Origin: CAYPZL01 sp964415045
Lineage (GTDB): Bacteria > Planctomycetota > Phycisphaerae > Sedimentisphaerales > Anaerobacaceae
DNA: 36,276 nucleotides
Reading direction: 5' to 3'
Assembly (NCBI GenBank): GCA_964415045.1
Contig: CAYPZL010000035.1
Span: 1-36,276, forward strand
Positions 1 to 7,435 of this stretch are shown here, piece after piece (the stretch's first letter is position 1; every line of letters starts with the position of its first letter). The notes below the pieces were generated by a model. That model did no database searches and was not told the DNA's origin. It was given only the letters and a program-made list of their open reading frames with translations. The position numbers and the translations under genes were made by a program.

Positions 1-51
1 AACGATTTCCTTGAAGAATATAAGCCTAATCTCCATTTTGCAAAACTCTAC
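1..51 (-). mobile_element. Partial copy of MITE-like inverted-repeat element, cut by window edge
   Basis: The reverse complement of these 51 bases is identical to 16608-16658, the left end of the complete element at 16608-16784. The match stops exactly at base 51, so this is the outer boundary of a second copy in the opposite orientation; the rest lies outside the window. The identity and the sharp boundary are seen directly. Calling it a mobile element rests on the complete copy having a target duplication. Confidence 0.75.
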
Positions 52-171
52 CTTCTTATATATGCCATTGTACCGCCGGACAGCGCCAATGCAAGCAGAA
101 ACGCGGCCTGCGGTCTTGGCGAGAGCGGCGCAGGTGCCGCAGGGCCTTCGGCCGCACGTGCAGCCGACAGG

Positions 172-216
172 GTGTGAAGGGTGTGAACGGTGCGAAGAGT
201 GTGGCGGGTTTGAAGG
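172..216. repeat. Five imperfect 9-bp tandem repeats
   Basis: Five consecutive 9-mers read gtgtgaagg, gtgtgaacg, gtgcgaaga, gtgtggcgg and gtttgaagg with no spacer. They lie just upstream of the -35 box of the ribE promoter. They could be a decayed minisatellite or a row of protein-binding sites; nothing in the sequence decides between these. Confidence 0.6.
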
Positions 217-232
217 GGGGGGAAACATTTGT

Positions 233-262
233 TTGACAGCAGGGGGGCGGGCGGCTTAGCAT
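233..262 (+). promoter_or_regulatory. Candidate sigma-70 promoter of ribE
   Basis: A consensus -35 box TTGACA (233-238) is followed after 18 bp by TAGCAT (257-262), which matches 4 of 6 bases of the -10 consensus. The leader to the ribE ATG at 314 is about 45 nt, too short for an FMN riboswitch, and no such structure is apparent upstream. Confidence 0.55.
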
Positions 263-313
263 AAGGGTCAGGCTCAGGGAGGAGCGCGGCCGGTGAAGAT
301 GAGATAACCAAGC

Positions 314-958
314 ATGTTTACAGGATTGATAGAATCGGTATGTGAGGTAAGGTCGGCGGCGGCGGGCGGCGCGGGGGGCGGCGCGCTGGTGGTGGATCTG
401 GGCGCGCTGGCCGAGGATTGCCGGCTCGGGGACAGCGTCGCAATCAGCGGGGCGTGCCTGACGGCCACGCGGATCGAAGGTACGGCGGTGACGTTCGCCC
501 TGAGCCCCGAAACGCTGGCCAAATCGACGCTGGCGAAGTTGCGGCCGCCGGCGAAGGTCAACGTCGAGCGGGCGATGAAGGCCACCGACCGCTTCGGCGG
601 CCATATCGTCCAGGGCCACGTGGACGGAACGGGAACCGTGCGAGCGGTCAAGACGCTGGGCGAATTCGCCGATATAGAGTTTGACGTCGAGCAGGAGTTG
701 TTGACCCAGATGGTGCCGAAGGGCTCGGTCGCGATCGACGGGGTCAGTCTGACCGTCGCGTCGGTGGCGCCGCAGAGCTTTCGCGTGGCCGCGATCCCCG
801 AAACCTTGGCCCGAACGACGCTCGGCGCCGCTCGTACAGGCCAGCGGGTCAATATCGAAGTGGATATCGTGGTGAAGATTGTCCGGCGGCAGTTGGAGGC
901 CATGTTGCCCGCGCAACGGCCGCTGACGGTCGAACGGTTGCATGAGATGGGATATTGA
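314..958 (+). CDS. ribE: Riboflavin synthase, alpha chain
   Basis: This protein catalyses the last step of riboflavin synthesis, dismutation of two 6,7-dimethyl-8-ribityllumazine molecules to riboflavin and 5-amino-6-ribitylamino-uracil, in the cytoplasm. The 214-residue length is normal. The N-terminus MFTGLIE is the family hallmark, and the two lumazine-binding barrels are visible: the first carries GHVDGTG near residue 100, the second carries IDGVSLTV near residue 140. It is the first gene of a + strand run with pdxA and rsmA and has its own promoter candidate (233-262). No other riboflavin gene is nearby. The start is fixed by the MFTGLIE motif, although the ribosome-binding site is weak (gatgaga). 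The symbol follows the ribE usage; E. coli calls the gene ribC. Confidence 0.95.
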   Translation: MFTGLIESVCEVRSAAAGGAGGGALVVDLGALAEDCRLGDSVAISGACLTATRIEGTAVTFALSPETLAKSTLAKLRPPAKVNVERAMKATDRFGGHIVQGHVDGTGTVRAVKTLGEFADIEFDVEQELLTQMVPKGSVAIDGVSLTVASVAPQSFRVAAIPETLARTTLGAARTGQRVNIEVDIVVKIVRRQLEAMLPAQRPLTVERLHEMGY

Positions 959-977
959 ATGACGCATGACTCTCCCT

Positions 978-1079
978 TGTCATCCTGAACGGACCGAAGG
1001 GCAGTGAAGGATCTGAGCTGCGACCTTGCTTGCCTCCCATTCGCGGGCCAGATCCTTCGCCTGTGGCTCAGGATGACAG
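978..1079. repeat. Dispersed nested-palindrome repeat (REP/BIME-like)
   Basis: An outer 11-bp perfect inverted repeat (TGTCATCCTGA at 978-988, TCAGGATGACA at 1068-1078) encloses an inner 9-bp one (GAAGGATCT at 1006-1014, AGATCCTTC at 1050-1058). Bases 1052-1079 recur at 7303-7330 with one mismatch. The unit fills the ribE-pdxA gap. Sequences of the form TCATCCTGA..GAAGGATCT are common intergenic repeats in environmental bacteria, as far as I recall. Confidence 0.75.
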
Positions 1080-1113
1080 TGGTGTAGTGCAGAATAGCAC
1101 AAAACGGAACACG

Positions 1114-2181
1114 ATGGACAAAGGCAGTTTTCGCAATTCGATCTCGGAGCAGATGGTCATCGGCGTGACGATGGGCGACGCCGCGGGCATCGGCCCGGAG
1201 GTGGTCGTCAAGGCCTTGGCGGACCCGGCGGTCCGGCGGGCGGCGAAGTTCATCGTCTTCGGGATGAACGAGCAGCTCTGCTACGCCGCCGACCGGGTGG
1301 AGATCGAGCCGTTCTGGGGCCGGCACCAGCACGAGAAGCTCAGCCGGGGCTACCCGCACAAGGTCGTCGTGGCCGATTACGACGAATACAGCGTTCCGCC
1401 CTGGCTCAAGGGCCCGAGCCGCGTGGCGGGGGAGGCCTCGATGCGATTCTGCCTCGACGCAATCGCTGCGGTTCAATCGGGGGTCCTGGACGCGATCGTG
1501 ACCGGTCCGATCAGCAAAGAGAGCTGGAAGATGGCCGACGCGTCCTGGCCCGGGCACACCGAGATGCTGGCCGAGAAGTGCAAGAGCCCCTGCAAGGCGA
1601 TGATGTTCGTCAGCGGGCCTCTGAAGGTCGCGCTGGCGACGATCCACGAGGCGCTGTTCGACGTTCGCAACAAGTTCACCATCGGCTGCGTCTTCGAGCC
1701 CATCGATCTGCTCAACGACGCGTTGCGGGAGTACTTTTCGATCAAGAATCCGCGCATCGGCGTGGCGGCGCTGAATCCTCACGCCGGCGAGAACGGGCAG
1801 TTCGGGGACGAGGAGCAGCGGATCATCAGCCCGGCCCTGCTGCTGGCGCAGGAGCAGGGGATCAACTGCACCGGCCCGATCCCGGCCGATTCGCTGTTCG
1901 TGCGGGCGGTGCAGGGCGAGTTCGACGGCGTCGTCGCCATGTATCACGACCAGGGCATGATCCCGATCAAGCTGCTCGACCGGGAGCACGCGGTCAACAT
2001 CACCATCGGCCTTCCGATCATCCGGACGTCGCCGGCCCACGGGACGGCGTTCGACATCGCCGGCCGCAACCAGGCCAACCCGTCCAGCATGAAGTCGGCG
2101 ATCCTGACCGCGATCCGGATGGCCAAGGTCAAGCGCTCGTGTCCGCTTGCGGCCATCGGCGCCGAGACGGGCCCGAAATGA
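1114..2181 (+). CDS. pdxA: 4-hydroxythreonine-4-phosphate dehydrogenase
   Basis: PdxA oxidises 4-phosphohydroxy-L-threonine in the DXP-dependent pyridoxal-phosphate pathway, using NAD and a divalent metal. The N-terminal MGDAAGIGPE, the PGHTEMLAE metal-ligand segment and YHDQGMIPIKLL are all present and in family order. From ATG 1114 the protein has 355 residues, close to the usual 330-350. The reading frame stays open upstream to a TTG at 1030, but that extension lies inside the palindromic repeat, so it is unlikely to be coding. ATG 1153, directly before VIGVTMGD, is another possible start. The pdxA-rsmA order is also found in E. coli (surA-pdxA-ksgA), which supports both assignments. Confidence 0.94.
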   Translation: MDKGSFRNSISEQMVIGVTMGDAAGIGPEVVVKALADPAVRRAAKFIVFGMNEQLCYAADRVEIEPFWGRHQHEKLSRGYPHKVVVADYDEYSVPPWLKGPSRVAGEASMRFCLDAIAAVQSGVLDAIVTGPISKESWKMADASWPGHTEMLAEKCKSPCKAMMFVSGPLKVALATIHEALFDVRNKFTIGCVFEPIDLLNDALREYFSIKNPRIGVAALNPHAGENGQFGDEEQRIISPALLLAQEQGINCTGPIPADSLFVRAVQGEFDGVVAMYHDQGMIPIKLLDREHAVNITIGLPIIRTSPAHGTAFDIAGRNQANPSSMKSAILTAIRMAKVKRSCPLAAIGAETGPK

Positions 2182-2252
2182 CGGGCTCGCGGCATAGACG
2201 CAGCGCCGAGGCGGCCGTGGCTCTGTCCTAAGTGGAGGGGCTCGGGCAGATC

Positions 2253-3146
2253 ATGCAGACCAAACGTCAAATCGCACAGTTGCTCGCGGCGGCGGGCGTT
2301 TCTCCCAACCGGCGTCTCGGGCAGCATTTCCTCGTCGACCTGAACCTGATGCGCCTGCTGCTCGATTCGGCCCAGCCGGGACCCGGGGACGTGGTCCTGG
2401 AGGTGGGCTGCGGGACCGGCTCACTGACCGAGGCGCTGGCCGAGCGGGCCGGGGCGGTGGTGGCGGTGGAGATCGACCGCACGCTGGCGTCGATCGTCGC
2501 ATCCCGCCTGGCGGATCGCGACAACGTCGAGCTTGTCACCGGTGACGTGCTCTCGAGCAAGGGGGCGCTGAACCCGGCGGTCGTCGAGGCGGTGGCCCGG
2601 GCGCGGGCCGGCAGAGGCGGGAGGCTGCTGCTCGTTGCCAATCTGCCCTACGACGTGGCCTGTCCCGTGATCGTGCACCTTGTCAAAGGCCCGTTGGTGG
2701 CCGATGCGATGTTCGTCACCGTGCAGAAGGAGGTAGCCGAGCGGATGACCGCCGCACCCGGCGGCAGGCATTACGGCTCGGTGAGCATCCTCTTAGGCGC
2801 CACCGGCAGCGCGCACACCCTCCGAACGCTGGGTCCCGGCGTTTTCTGGCCCCCGCCCAGGGTGGATTCGGCGCTGGTGGCCTTCACGCGCGACGAGACG
2901 AAGTGCCGCCGGATCGGTGATGTGGGCCTTCTCAGCGATGTTGTCGCTTTTTTTATCGGGCATCGGCGCAAGATGCTGAGAGCCTGCGTCAAGTCGATCC
3001 CGCCCGAGCGCGGCGACCGCCAACGCTGGATGGCGATCTTCGAGCGCTGCGGAATCGACCCGACACAGCGGCCGGCCGAACTGGCGCCCGGACAATACGT
3101 CGAACTGGCCAACCTCTGTGGCGGGGCCGATTCGGAGAAGGCGTGA
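2253..3146 (+). CDS. rsmA: 16S rRNA (adenine1518-N6/adenine1519-N6)-dimethyltransferase
   Basis: RsmA (KsgA) dimethylates two adjacent adenines in the 3' hairpin of 16S rRNA late in 30S assembly. Visible motifs are LGQHFLVD near residue 27, the SAM-binding loop VLEVGCGTGSLTEAL near residue 50 and the catalytic NLPY motif in VANLPYDVACPVI. The length of 297 residues is normal but includes a Gly/Ala/Arg-rich insertion before NLPY (ARARAGRGGRL). ATG 2253 is chosen because a strong GGAGGGG (2234-2240) precedes it; a GTG at 2232 would place the ribosome-binding site inside the gene. The gene follows pdxA by 71 bp and is probably cotranscribed with it. Confidence 0.95.
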   Translation: MQTKRQIAQLLAAAGVSPNRRLGQHFLVDLNLMRLLLDSAQPGPGDVVLEVGCGTGSLTEALAERAGAVVAVEIDRTLASIVASRLADRDNVELVTGDVLSSKGALNPAVVEAVARARAGRGGRLLLVANLPYDVACPVIVHLVKGPLVADAMFVTVQKEVAERMTAAPGGRHYGSVSILLGATGSAHTLRTLGPGVFWPPPRVDSALVAFTRDETKCRRIGDVGLLSDVVAFFIGHRRKMLRACVKSIPPERGDRQRWMAIFERCGIDPTQRPAELAPGQYVELANLCGGADSEKA

Positions 3147-3218
3147 ATCCTGCGCTGTCCCTGGCGAGACGTGCAAGTCTTGCGTTTTCGGGGAGTTAGG
3201 GTATTTGTGAGGTTTGGG

Positions 3219-3247
3219 TTGCGTGGGTGTTGGGATCGCGTTATAAT
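3219..3247 (+). promoter_or_regulatory. Candidate promoter of the first prepilin-like gene
   Basis: TTGCGT (3219-3224), a 17-bp spacer and a perfect TATAAT (3242-3247) lie in the rsmA-prepilin gap. The leader to ATG 3372 would be about 120 nt. The same -35 variant, TTGCGT, is used in the tRNA-Ser promoter candidate at 28579-28606. Confidence 0.6.
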
Positions 3248-3371
3248 AGGCATCGGTGGTTAAGGTGTATGCTTTTGGTCAAGAAAGGTGCGATTGGGGG
3301 GAACAGGCCCGTCATTTGTCGCATCTTTTAGCGGGTGTGTGTTTATTCGTGTCTGGGTGAAGGAGTTTCAA

Positions 3372-4190
3372 ATGGATAAGCGGCGCGGTTTTACCTTAAT
3401 CGAGCTGTTGGTGGTGATCGCCATCATCGCACTTCTGATGTCGATTCTCATGCCAGCCATGCGTAAGGTCAAGCAGCAGGCGAACATGATCAACTGCCTG
3501 GCCAACCAAAGGCAGTGGAATCTCACGGCGGCCATGTTTACCGAGGCCAACGACGGCAAGTTCTGGAAATCGGCTGACAATACGCCGGGCTATTGGTTCC
3601 CGAGGTACATGGACGACAAGATTAAGGACTGGAAGACCAATGAGACCTGGTTCTGTCCGTCGGCGAGCAAACCGATCATCGATGAATTTGGAGCCCAAGC
3701 GCCCACGCTGAACATCTATAACGCGTGGGGCATTTTCACGGGTGCGAACCTCGGGCCCAATGGCATCTCCGGCAGCTATGGTATCAACGGTTACTGCCTG
3801 ATCCCGCAAGGAAGCAACCCGGCCAAGAACTACGAGGGCGGGGTCCCGGTTTCGGCCGGCTACAAGACGACCAACGTCAAAGGCGCCAACAACATACCGT
3901 GGTGGATTGAGGCGCTGCGTTTCGACCTCTGGCCCCGGGATACGGACAGGCCGGCGGAGAATGAGACTGCGGCCTGGAGCGGCAACAACACGGCGCGCTG
4001 CTGCATCAATCGGCATCAGGGTCATCTTACCGTCGCTTTCCTGGACTGGTCGGTCAGGAAGATCGGTGTCAAAGAGGTTTACACGTTGAAGTGGCACCGG
4101 AATTACAACACGCGGGGCGTGTGGACCGTTGCCGGTGGCGTGCAGAGTTCCGACTGGCCGAGTTGGATCAGGCCGTTCAAGGATTATTGA
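3372..4190 (+). CDS. Prepilin-like protein, H-X9-DW variant
   Basis: The N-terminus MDKRRG followed by FTLIELLVVIAIIALLM is a class III (type IV pilin/pseudopilin) signal: cleavage after Gly by a prepilin peptidase, Glu at position 5 of the mature protein, then a roughly 20-residue hydrophobic helix. The rest (272 residues in all) is a soluble, Trp- and Tyr-rich domain. Near the C-terminus, RHQGHLTVAFLDWS has His, nine residues, then Asp-Trp, at the position where planctomycete H-X9-DG proteins carry Asp-Gly. The tail reads RPFKDY, shared with the gene at 5277. The start follows GAAGGAG at a good distance. No assembly ATPase, platform protein or secretin is in the window, so the partner machinery is unknown. 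Function beyond 'exported pseudopilin-like' cannot be read from sequence. Confidence 0.9.
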   Translation: MDKRRGFTLIELLVVIAIIALLMSILMPAMRKVKQQANMINCLANQRQWNLTAAMFTEANDGKFWKSADNTPGYWFPRYMDDKIKDWKTNETWFCPSASKPIIDEFGAQAPTLNIYNAWGIFTGANLGPNGISGSYGINGYCLIPQGSNPAKNYEGGVPVSAGYKTTNVKGANNIPWWIEALRFDLWPRDTDRPAENETAAWSGNNTARCCINRHQGHLTVAFLDWSVRKIGVKEVYTLKWHRNYNTRGVWTVAGGVQSSDWPSWIRPFKDY

Positions 4191-4205
4191 CACGGACGAA
4201 TGGAC

Positions 4206-4245
4206 AAAGCGGCCGGCCGGGTGGGCCGGCCCTTTCCTTGTTTGT
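4206..4245 (+). terminator. Rho-independent terminator after first prepilin-like gene
   Basis: A GGCCGGCC / GGCCGGCC stem (4211-4218, 4224-4231) with a 5-nt loop is extended by AAAG/CTTT around a bulged C and followed by a T-rich run (tttccttgttt). It begins 16 nt after the stop codon at 4190. Part of the transcription of the next gene would therefore need read-through or its own promoter. Confidence 0.7.
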
Positions 4246-4293
4246 GCAGAAGTGCCGCGGCGATTTGTGTCGTGTTGCAAGAGGTAAGGGACT

Positions 4294-5145
4294 ATGGCTC
4301 AGAAGTGCAGGAATGCGAAGGGCGGGTTTACGTTGATCGAGCTGCTGGTGGTGATCGCCATCATCGCCATTTTGATGGGCATCCTGATGCCCGCGTTGCA
4401 GCGGGTCCGCGAGCAGGGCAAGCGAGCCACGTGCCTGAGCAATCTCAAGCAGCTCACGTTGGCCTGGACGCTCTACGCCGACGACAACGACGACAAGCTC
4501 GTGTGCGGCGACTCCGGCGAGTACACCGGCATGTACAGCAACGCCAACGCCCCCTTCAACAAATCCCATTATCGCGAAGTGCCCTGGGTGCAGGCGGACT
4601 GGCGGTCGAACATGACCGAAGAAGCGAAGCAAGAGGCGATCAAGGAGGGTGCCCTCTATCCGTACACGCAGACGTTGAAGATCTATAAGTGCCCCGTGGT
4701 GGAGAACAAGGTCCTGGAGGCCTACGGTCACATCACCTCGCCCGTGCGGACGTATTCGATCACCGATTCCATGAACTGCAAGAACTGGGACAACATGGGC
4801 GCTTCGATGCTCAAGCGGCGGATGCAGATCGAGGGTCCGGCGTATCGGGCGGTGTTCCTCGACGACGGGGGCACCTGTCCCTCGGCCCTGGGCGGCTGGA
4901 CCGTCTACACCAACCAGTGGCAGTGGTGGGACCCGCCGCCGGTCCGCCACGGCGACGGCACGACCTTCTCCTTCGCCGACGGCCACAGCGACTACCGCAA
5001 GTGGGAAGACCCGCGCACCATCAAGTTCGGCAAGCGGTTGCCGGCCACGGCGTTCTCGGAGAGCCAGCCGGACAACGAGGACCTGTACTGGGCCTCGGTG
5101 GCCGTCTGGGGACGAAAGGAAACGAAGATACACGTGGTGCGCTGA
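4294..5145 (+). CDS. Prepilin-like protein, canonical H-X9-DG type
   Basis: A class III signal, KGG before FTLIELLVVIAIIAIL, is followed by a 283-residue protein with the sequence pattern of the planctomycete H-X9-DG processing-associated family: CLSNLKQLTLAW after the helix, a KCP segment mid-protein and HGDGTTFSFADGH near residue 224 (His, nine residues, Asp-Gly). It resembles the gene at 20689 more than its immediate neighbours: both have TLYPYTQ/ALYPYTQ and FADGH. The ribosome-binding site is AGAGGTAAGGG just before ATG 4294. It probably inserts in the inner membrane and is processed by a prepilin peptidase; the target structure is unknown. Confidence 0.9.
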   Translation: MAQKCRNAKGGFTLIELLVVIAIIAILMGILMPALQRVREQGKRATCLSNLKQLTLAWTLYADDNDDKLVCGDSGEYTGMYSNANAPFNKSHYREVPWVQADWRSNMTEEAKQEAIKEGALYPYTQTLKIYKCPVVENKVLEAYGHITSPVRTYSITDSMNCKNWDNMGASMLKRRMQIEGPAYRAVFLDDGGTCPSALGGWTVYTNQWQWWDPPPVRHGDGTTFSFADGHSDYRKWEDPRTIKFGKRLPATAFSESQPDNEDLYWASVAVWGRKETKIHVVR

Positions 5146-5163
5146 AGCAGGGCCGGGCGGGAA

Positions 5164-5199
5164 AAAGTCACGCTAAAGTCACGGCGAATATGATATACT
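5164..5199 (+). promoter_or_regulatory. Direct-repeat operator and -10 box upstream of third prepilin-like gene
   Basis: Two identical 9-mers AAAGTCACG start at 5164 and 5175, 11 bp (about one helical turn) apart. A -10 box TATACT (5194-5199) follows, and the place where its -35 box should be (5171-5176, no match to consensus) is covered by the repeats. This is the arrangement expected of an activator-dependent promoter. The repeats are seen; the regulatory role is inferred. Confidence 0.45.
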
Positions 5200-5209
5200 G
5201 GGAATGACC

Positions 5210-5230
5210 GGGTCGTGGCGTCCACGACCC
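5210..5230 (+). promoter_or_regulatory. Leader stem-loop
   Basis: GGGTCGTGG (5210-5218) and CCACGACCC (5222-5230) form a perfect 9-bp stem with a 3-nt loop. If transcription starts about 7 nt after the -10 box at 5194-5199, this hairpin sits at the very 5' end of the mRNA, where it could protect it from decay. There is no T-tract, so it is not a terminator. Confidence 0.5.
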
Positions 5231-5276
5231 GCGAGCTGTACGCTGATATGTCCTTATTCATGGCGGAGCGCAAATT

Positions 5277-6089
5277 ATGGGCAAGCGGAAAGCATTCACC
5301 CTGATCGAGCTGCTCGTCGTCATCGCCATCATCGCGTTGCTGATGTCCATCCTCATGCCCGCCCTGACGCGGGTCAAGAAGCAAGCCCGCACCGTCGCGT
5401 GCCTGGGCCTGCTCAAGCAGTGGAGCCTGTACTTCTCCATGTATACCGACGCCTATGATGGTTCCTTCATGCAAGGCTTTCGAACCAGCCCGCCCAACCG
5501 GTGGGTCAGCGCCATGAGCGACTACCACAAGTGGAACAGCGAGCTGACCTGTTGCCCGAACGCCACCAAGCCGTGGCAGGACGAGTACGGCAACCCCACG
5601 GGGATGGAAGGTACGTTCCTCGGCTCGACCAGCGCCTGGGGGTGGACGCAGCAGGGTCATTGGGCCGCGCCGATGAAGGGGAGTTTCGGGATGAACGGTT
5701 ATTGTATCAATCCCCCTCCGAATCTGGAGCCCCACAACCACCCCAAGAACTACTTCTGGCGGAAGTCCGGCGTCGCCGGTTCTGCGTACGCGCCTTTGTT
5801 CCTCGGGGCGCTGCGCTACAATGGCTGGCCGTTGCATACGGACAGGCCGCCGGATTTCGATGGTCAGCAGTGGAACAACGACGCCCAGATGGGCCGGTAT
5901 TGCATGAACCGTCACGGCGGGTTCAACAACTGCCTGTTCCTGGACTACTCGGCCCGCAAGGTCGGGCTCAAGGAGCTCTGGGTTCTGAAATGGCACCCGT
6001 TCTATCTGGAGTCCGGGCCCTGGACCAAGGCCGGCGGCGTCATGCCGGGTGACTGGCCCGACTGGCTCAGGCCGTTCAAGGATTATTGA
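5277..6089 (+). CDS. Prepilin-like protein, H-X9-DY variant
   Basis: MGKRKA before FTLIELLVVIAIIALLM is a class III signal, here with Ala rather than Gly before the cleavage site. The 270-residue product aligns by eye with the proteins at 3372 and 6193: shared DRP and SYGING/SFGMNG segments, RHGGFNNCLFLDYS (His, nine residues, Asp-Tyr), GLKELW, KWH and the terminal RPFKDY. GGAG at 5264-5267 supports ATG 5277. Upstream lie a direct-repeat operator, a -10 box and a leader hairpin, so this gene may be controlled separately from the other three. Role unknown beyond exported pseudopilin-like. Confidence 0.9.
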   Translation: MGKRKAFTLIELLVVIAIIALLMSILMPALTRVKKQARTVACLGLLKQWSLYFSMYTDAYDGSFMQGFRTSPPNRWVSAMSDYHKWNSELTCCPNATKPWQDEYGNPTGMEGTFLGSTSAWGWTQQGHWAAPMKGSFGMNGYCINPPPNLEPHNHPKNYFWRKSGVAGSAYAPLFLGALRYNGWPLHTDRPPDFDGQQWNNDAQMGRYCMNRHGGFNNCLFLDYSARKVGLKELWVLKWHPFYLESGPWTKAGGVMPGDWPDWLRPFKDY

Positions 6090-6192
6090 GCCGGCCCGTG
6101 AAGCGAAGCCGCCAGGCGAGGCGGAATCTCGTCCGGTTGCGTGCAGCGGTAGGGGGAATCCTCGAAACCGGCGGCTGACAAGGAGTGCGTCT

Positions 6193-6996
6193 ATGCGCAG
6201 GTCAAAGGCCTTTACCTTGATCGAGTTGCTGGTGGTCATCGCGATCATCGCCCTTCTAATGTCCATCCTGATGCCGGCGCTGTCGAGGGTGCGCAAGCAG
6301 GCGCGGGGCGTGGTGTGCCAGTCGAACCTCAAGCAATGGGGGACGATCTGGGTCATGTACACCGACGACAACAACGGCTTTTTCCCCAAGCGCCGCCGCG
6401 CCGCCGGGCGCTGGATCGACGTCCTCTTCGACTACTACTACCGCAACGACAAGATGCGGACGTGCCCGTCGGCCAAGAAGATCGCTTTCGATCAGTATCC
6501 GCCCGGCGCGTCGTCGTTTAACGATATCGCGGGCAACTGGGAGACGTCGTGGGGCCGGCTCAGCGAGACCAACGGCCGTCCGGCGGGCACGTGGGGGAGC
6601 TATGGCATCAATGGCTGGGTCTATGTAAACGACGAGTCGGGCGGAGTCCTCTACGGCAAGCCCGCGCAGTTCTTCTGGAAAACGCCGAACGTCAAGCAGG
6701 CCTCCCAGATTCCGCTGTTTTTGGACTGCGTCTTCTGGGGCGGCTGGCCCGACGAGACAGACAGGCCTCCGAGCTTCTTTGGCGAACACTGGTCCGGCGA
6801 CGTCGACTCGATGCACCGTTTCTGCATGGACCGCCACCACCAGGCGATCAACTGCATCTACCTTGATTACTCCGTGAGCAAGCTCTGGCTCAAGGCCCTC
6901 TGGCGACAGCGATGGAGCAAGCGCTTCAGCGTCAACGCCCCCCAGCCCGACTGGGCCAGCGAAGCGCCCTGGATGGCCCATTTCAAAGATCCGTAG
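6193..6996 (+). CDS. Prepilin-like protein, H-X9-DY variant
   Basis: MRRSKA before FTLIELLVVIAIIALLM is the class III signal, again with Ala at -1. The 267-residue protein shares with those at 3372 and 5277 the DRP segment, RHHQAINCIYLDYS (first His of HH, nine residues, Asp-Tyr), LKALW and a C-terminal FKDP. The open frame extends upstream to 6049, but AAGGAG at 6179-6184 (8 nt spacing) marks ATG 6193 as the start. It is the last gene of the tandem set, and 439 bp of non-coding DNA follow. Confidence 0.89.
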   Translation: MRRSKAFTLIELLVVIAIIALLMSILMPALSRVRKQARGVVCQSNLKQWGTIWVMYTDDNNGFFPKRRRAAGRWIDVLFDYYYRNDKMRTCPSAKKIAFDQYPPGASSFNDIAGNWETSWGRLSETNGRPAGTWGSYGINGWVYVNDESGGVLYGKPAQFFWKTPNVKQASQIPLFLDCVFWGGWPDETDRPPSFFGEHWSGDVDSMHRFCMDRHHQAINCIYLDYSVSKLWLKALWRQRWSKRFSVNAPQPDWASEAPWMAHFKDP

Positions 6997-7435
6997 ACAA
7001 TGCGGGACGTGGCCAGGCTTGATGTTCTCGAACGACGCAGGAAGCCCGAAGTGGAAGGGCATCGACACGCGCCGGCAGGGCAAGAACCACGACCGCTCCC
7101 ACCCAGGGCAGTTCCAGCCCGAAAACCACCGAAGGCTACCACGACCTCTACCGACTCCAGCGAGCCACCTTCGGCCGCTTGGGCTACACACCCACCCACT
7201 GACGCGGCTTCCGATGATTGACCCTTGAATGTCGCAAGAAGGCGTCGCGGCGCTCTCTTATCATAGGGATTAGGGAGTGTTCTTGCGCGACGGGACTCTG
7301 TCATCCTTCGCCTGCGGCTCAGGATGACAGGCGCTTGTTACGCATGGATTGGGTCAAGTGCTTATAAGGCGGTACTGGCGAGGGTGGCAGCGGCGAGCGG
7401 AGCTTGCCGATGGGGTGACATGAGGCGGGGTGTGG
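6997..7435. other. Intergenic region with possible gene remnant
   Basis: No intact gene is convincing here. Around 7120-7201 one frame reads TEGYHDLYRLQRATFGRLGY before a stop, which looks protein-like but has no credible start, so it may be the tail of a lost gene. The palindromic repeat lies at 7298-7330. Both flanking genes end towards this region (convergent). Confidence 0.4.
7298..7330. repeat. Second copy (half-unit) of the dispersed palindromic repeat
   Basis: CTGTCATCC and GGATGACAG form a perfect 9-bp inverted repeat around a 15-nt loop. Bases 7303-7330 equal 1052-1079 with one difference. Lying downstream of two convergent genes, it could also act as a bidirectional mRNA 3' structure. 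Confidence 0.7.

Noticed and set aside
239..313. FMN riboswitch upstream of ribE
   Set aside because: The leader after the promoter candidate is only about 45 nt, and none of the RFN-element conserved segments is seen.
1030..1113. N-terminal extension of pdxA from TTG 1030
   Set aside because: The extension is translated palindromic repeat sequence and has no counterpart in PdxA.
274..2040. Long open frame on the minus strand opposite ribE and pdxA
   Set aside because: It is antisense to two well-supported genes, is rich in Arg, His and Asp as expected of a high-GC shadow frame, and shows no domain.
7019..7228. Small genes in the 6997-7435 gap
   Set aside because: Three overlapping frames are open but rich in His, Pro and Arg, with no ribosome-binding site. 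One frame has a protein-like tail that may be a remnant and is described with the intergenic region.
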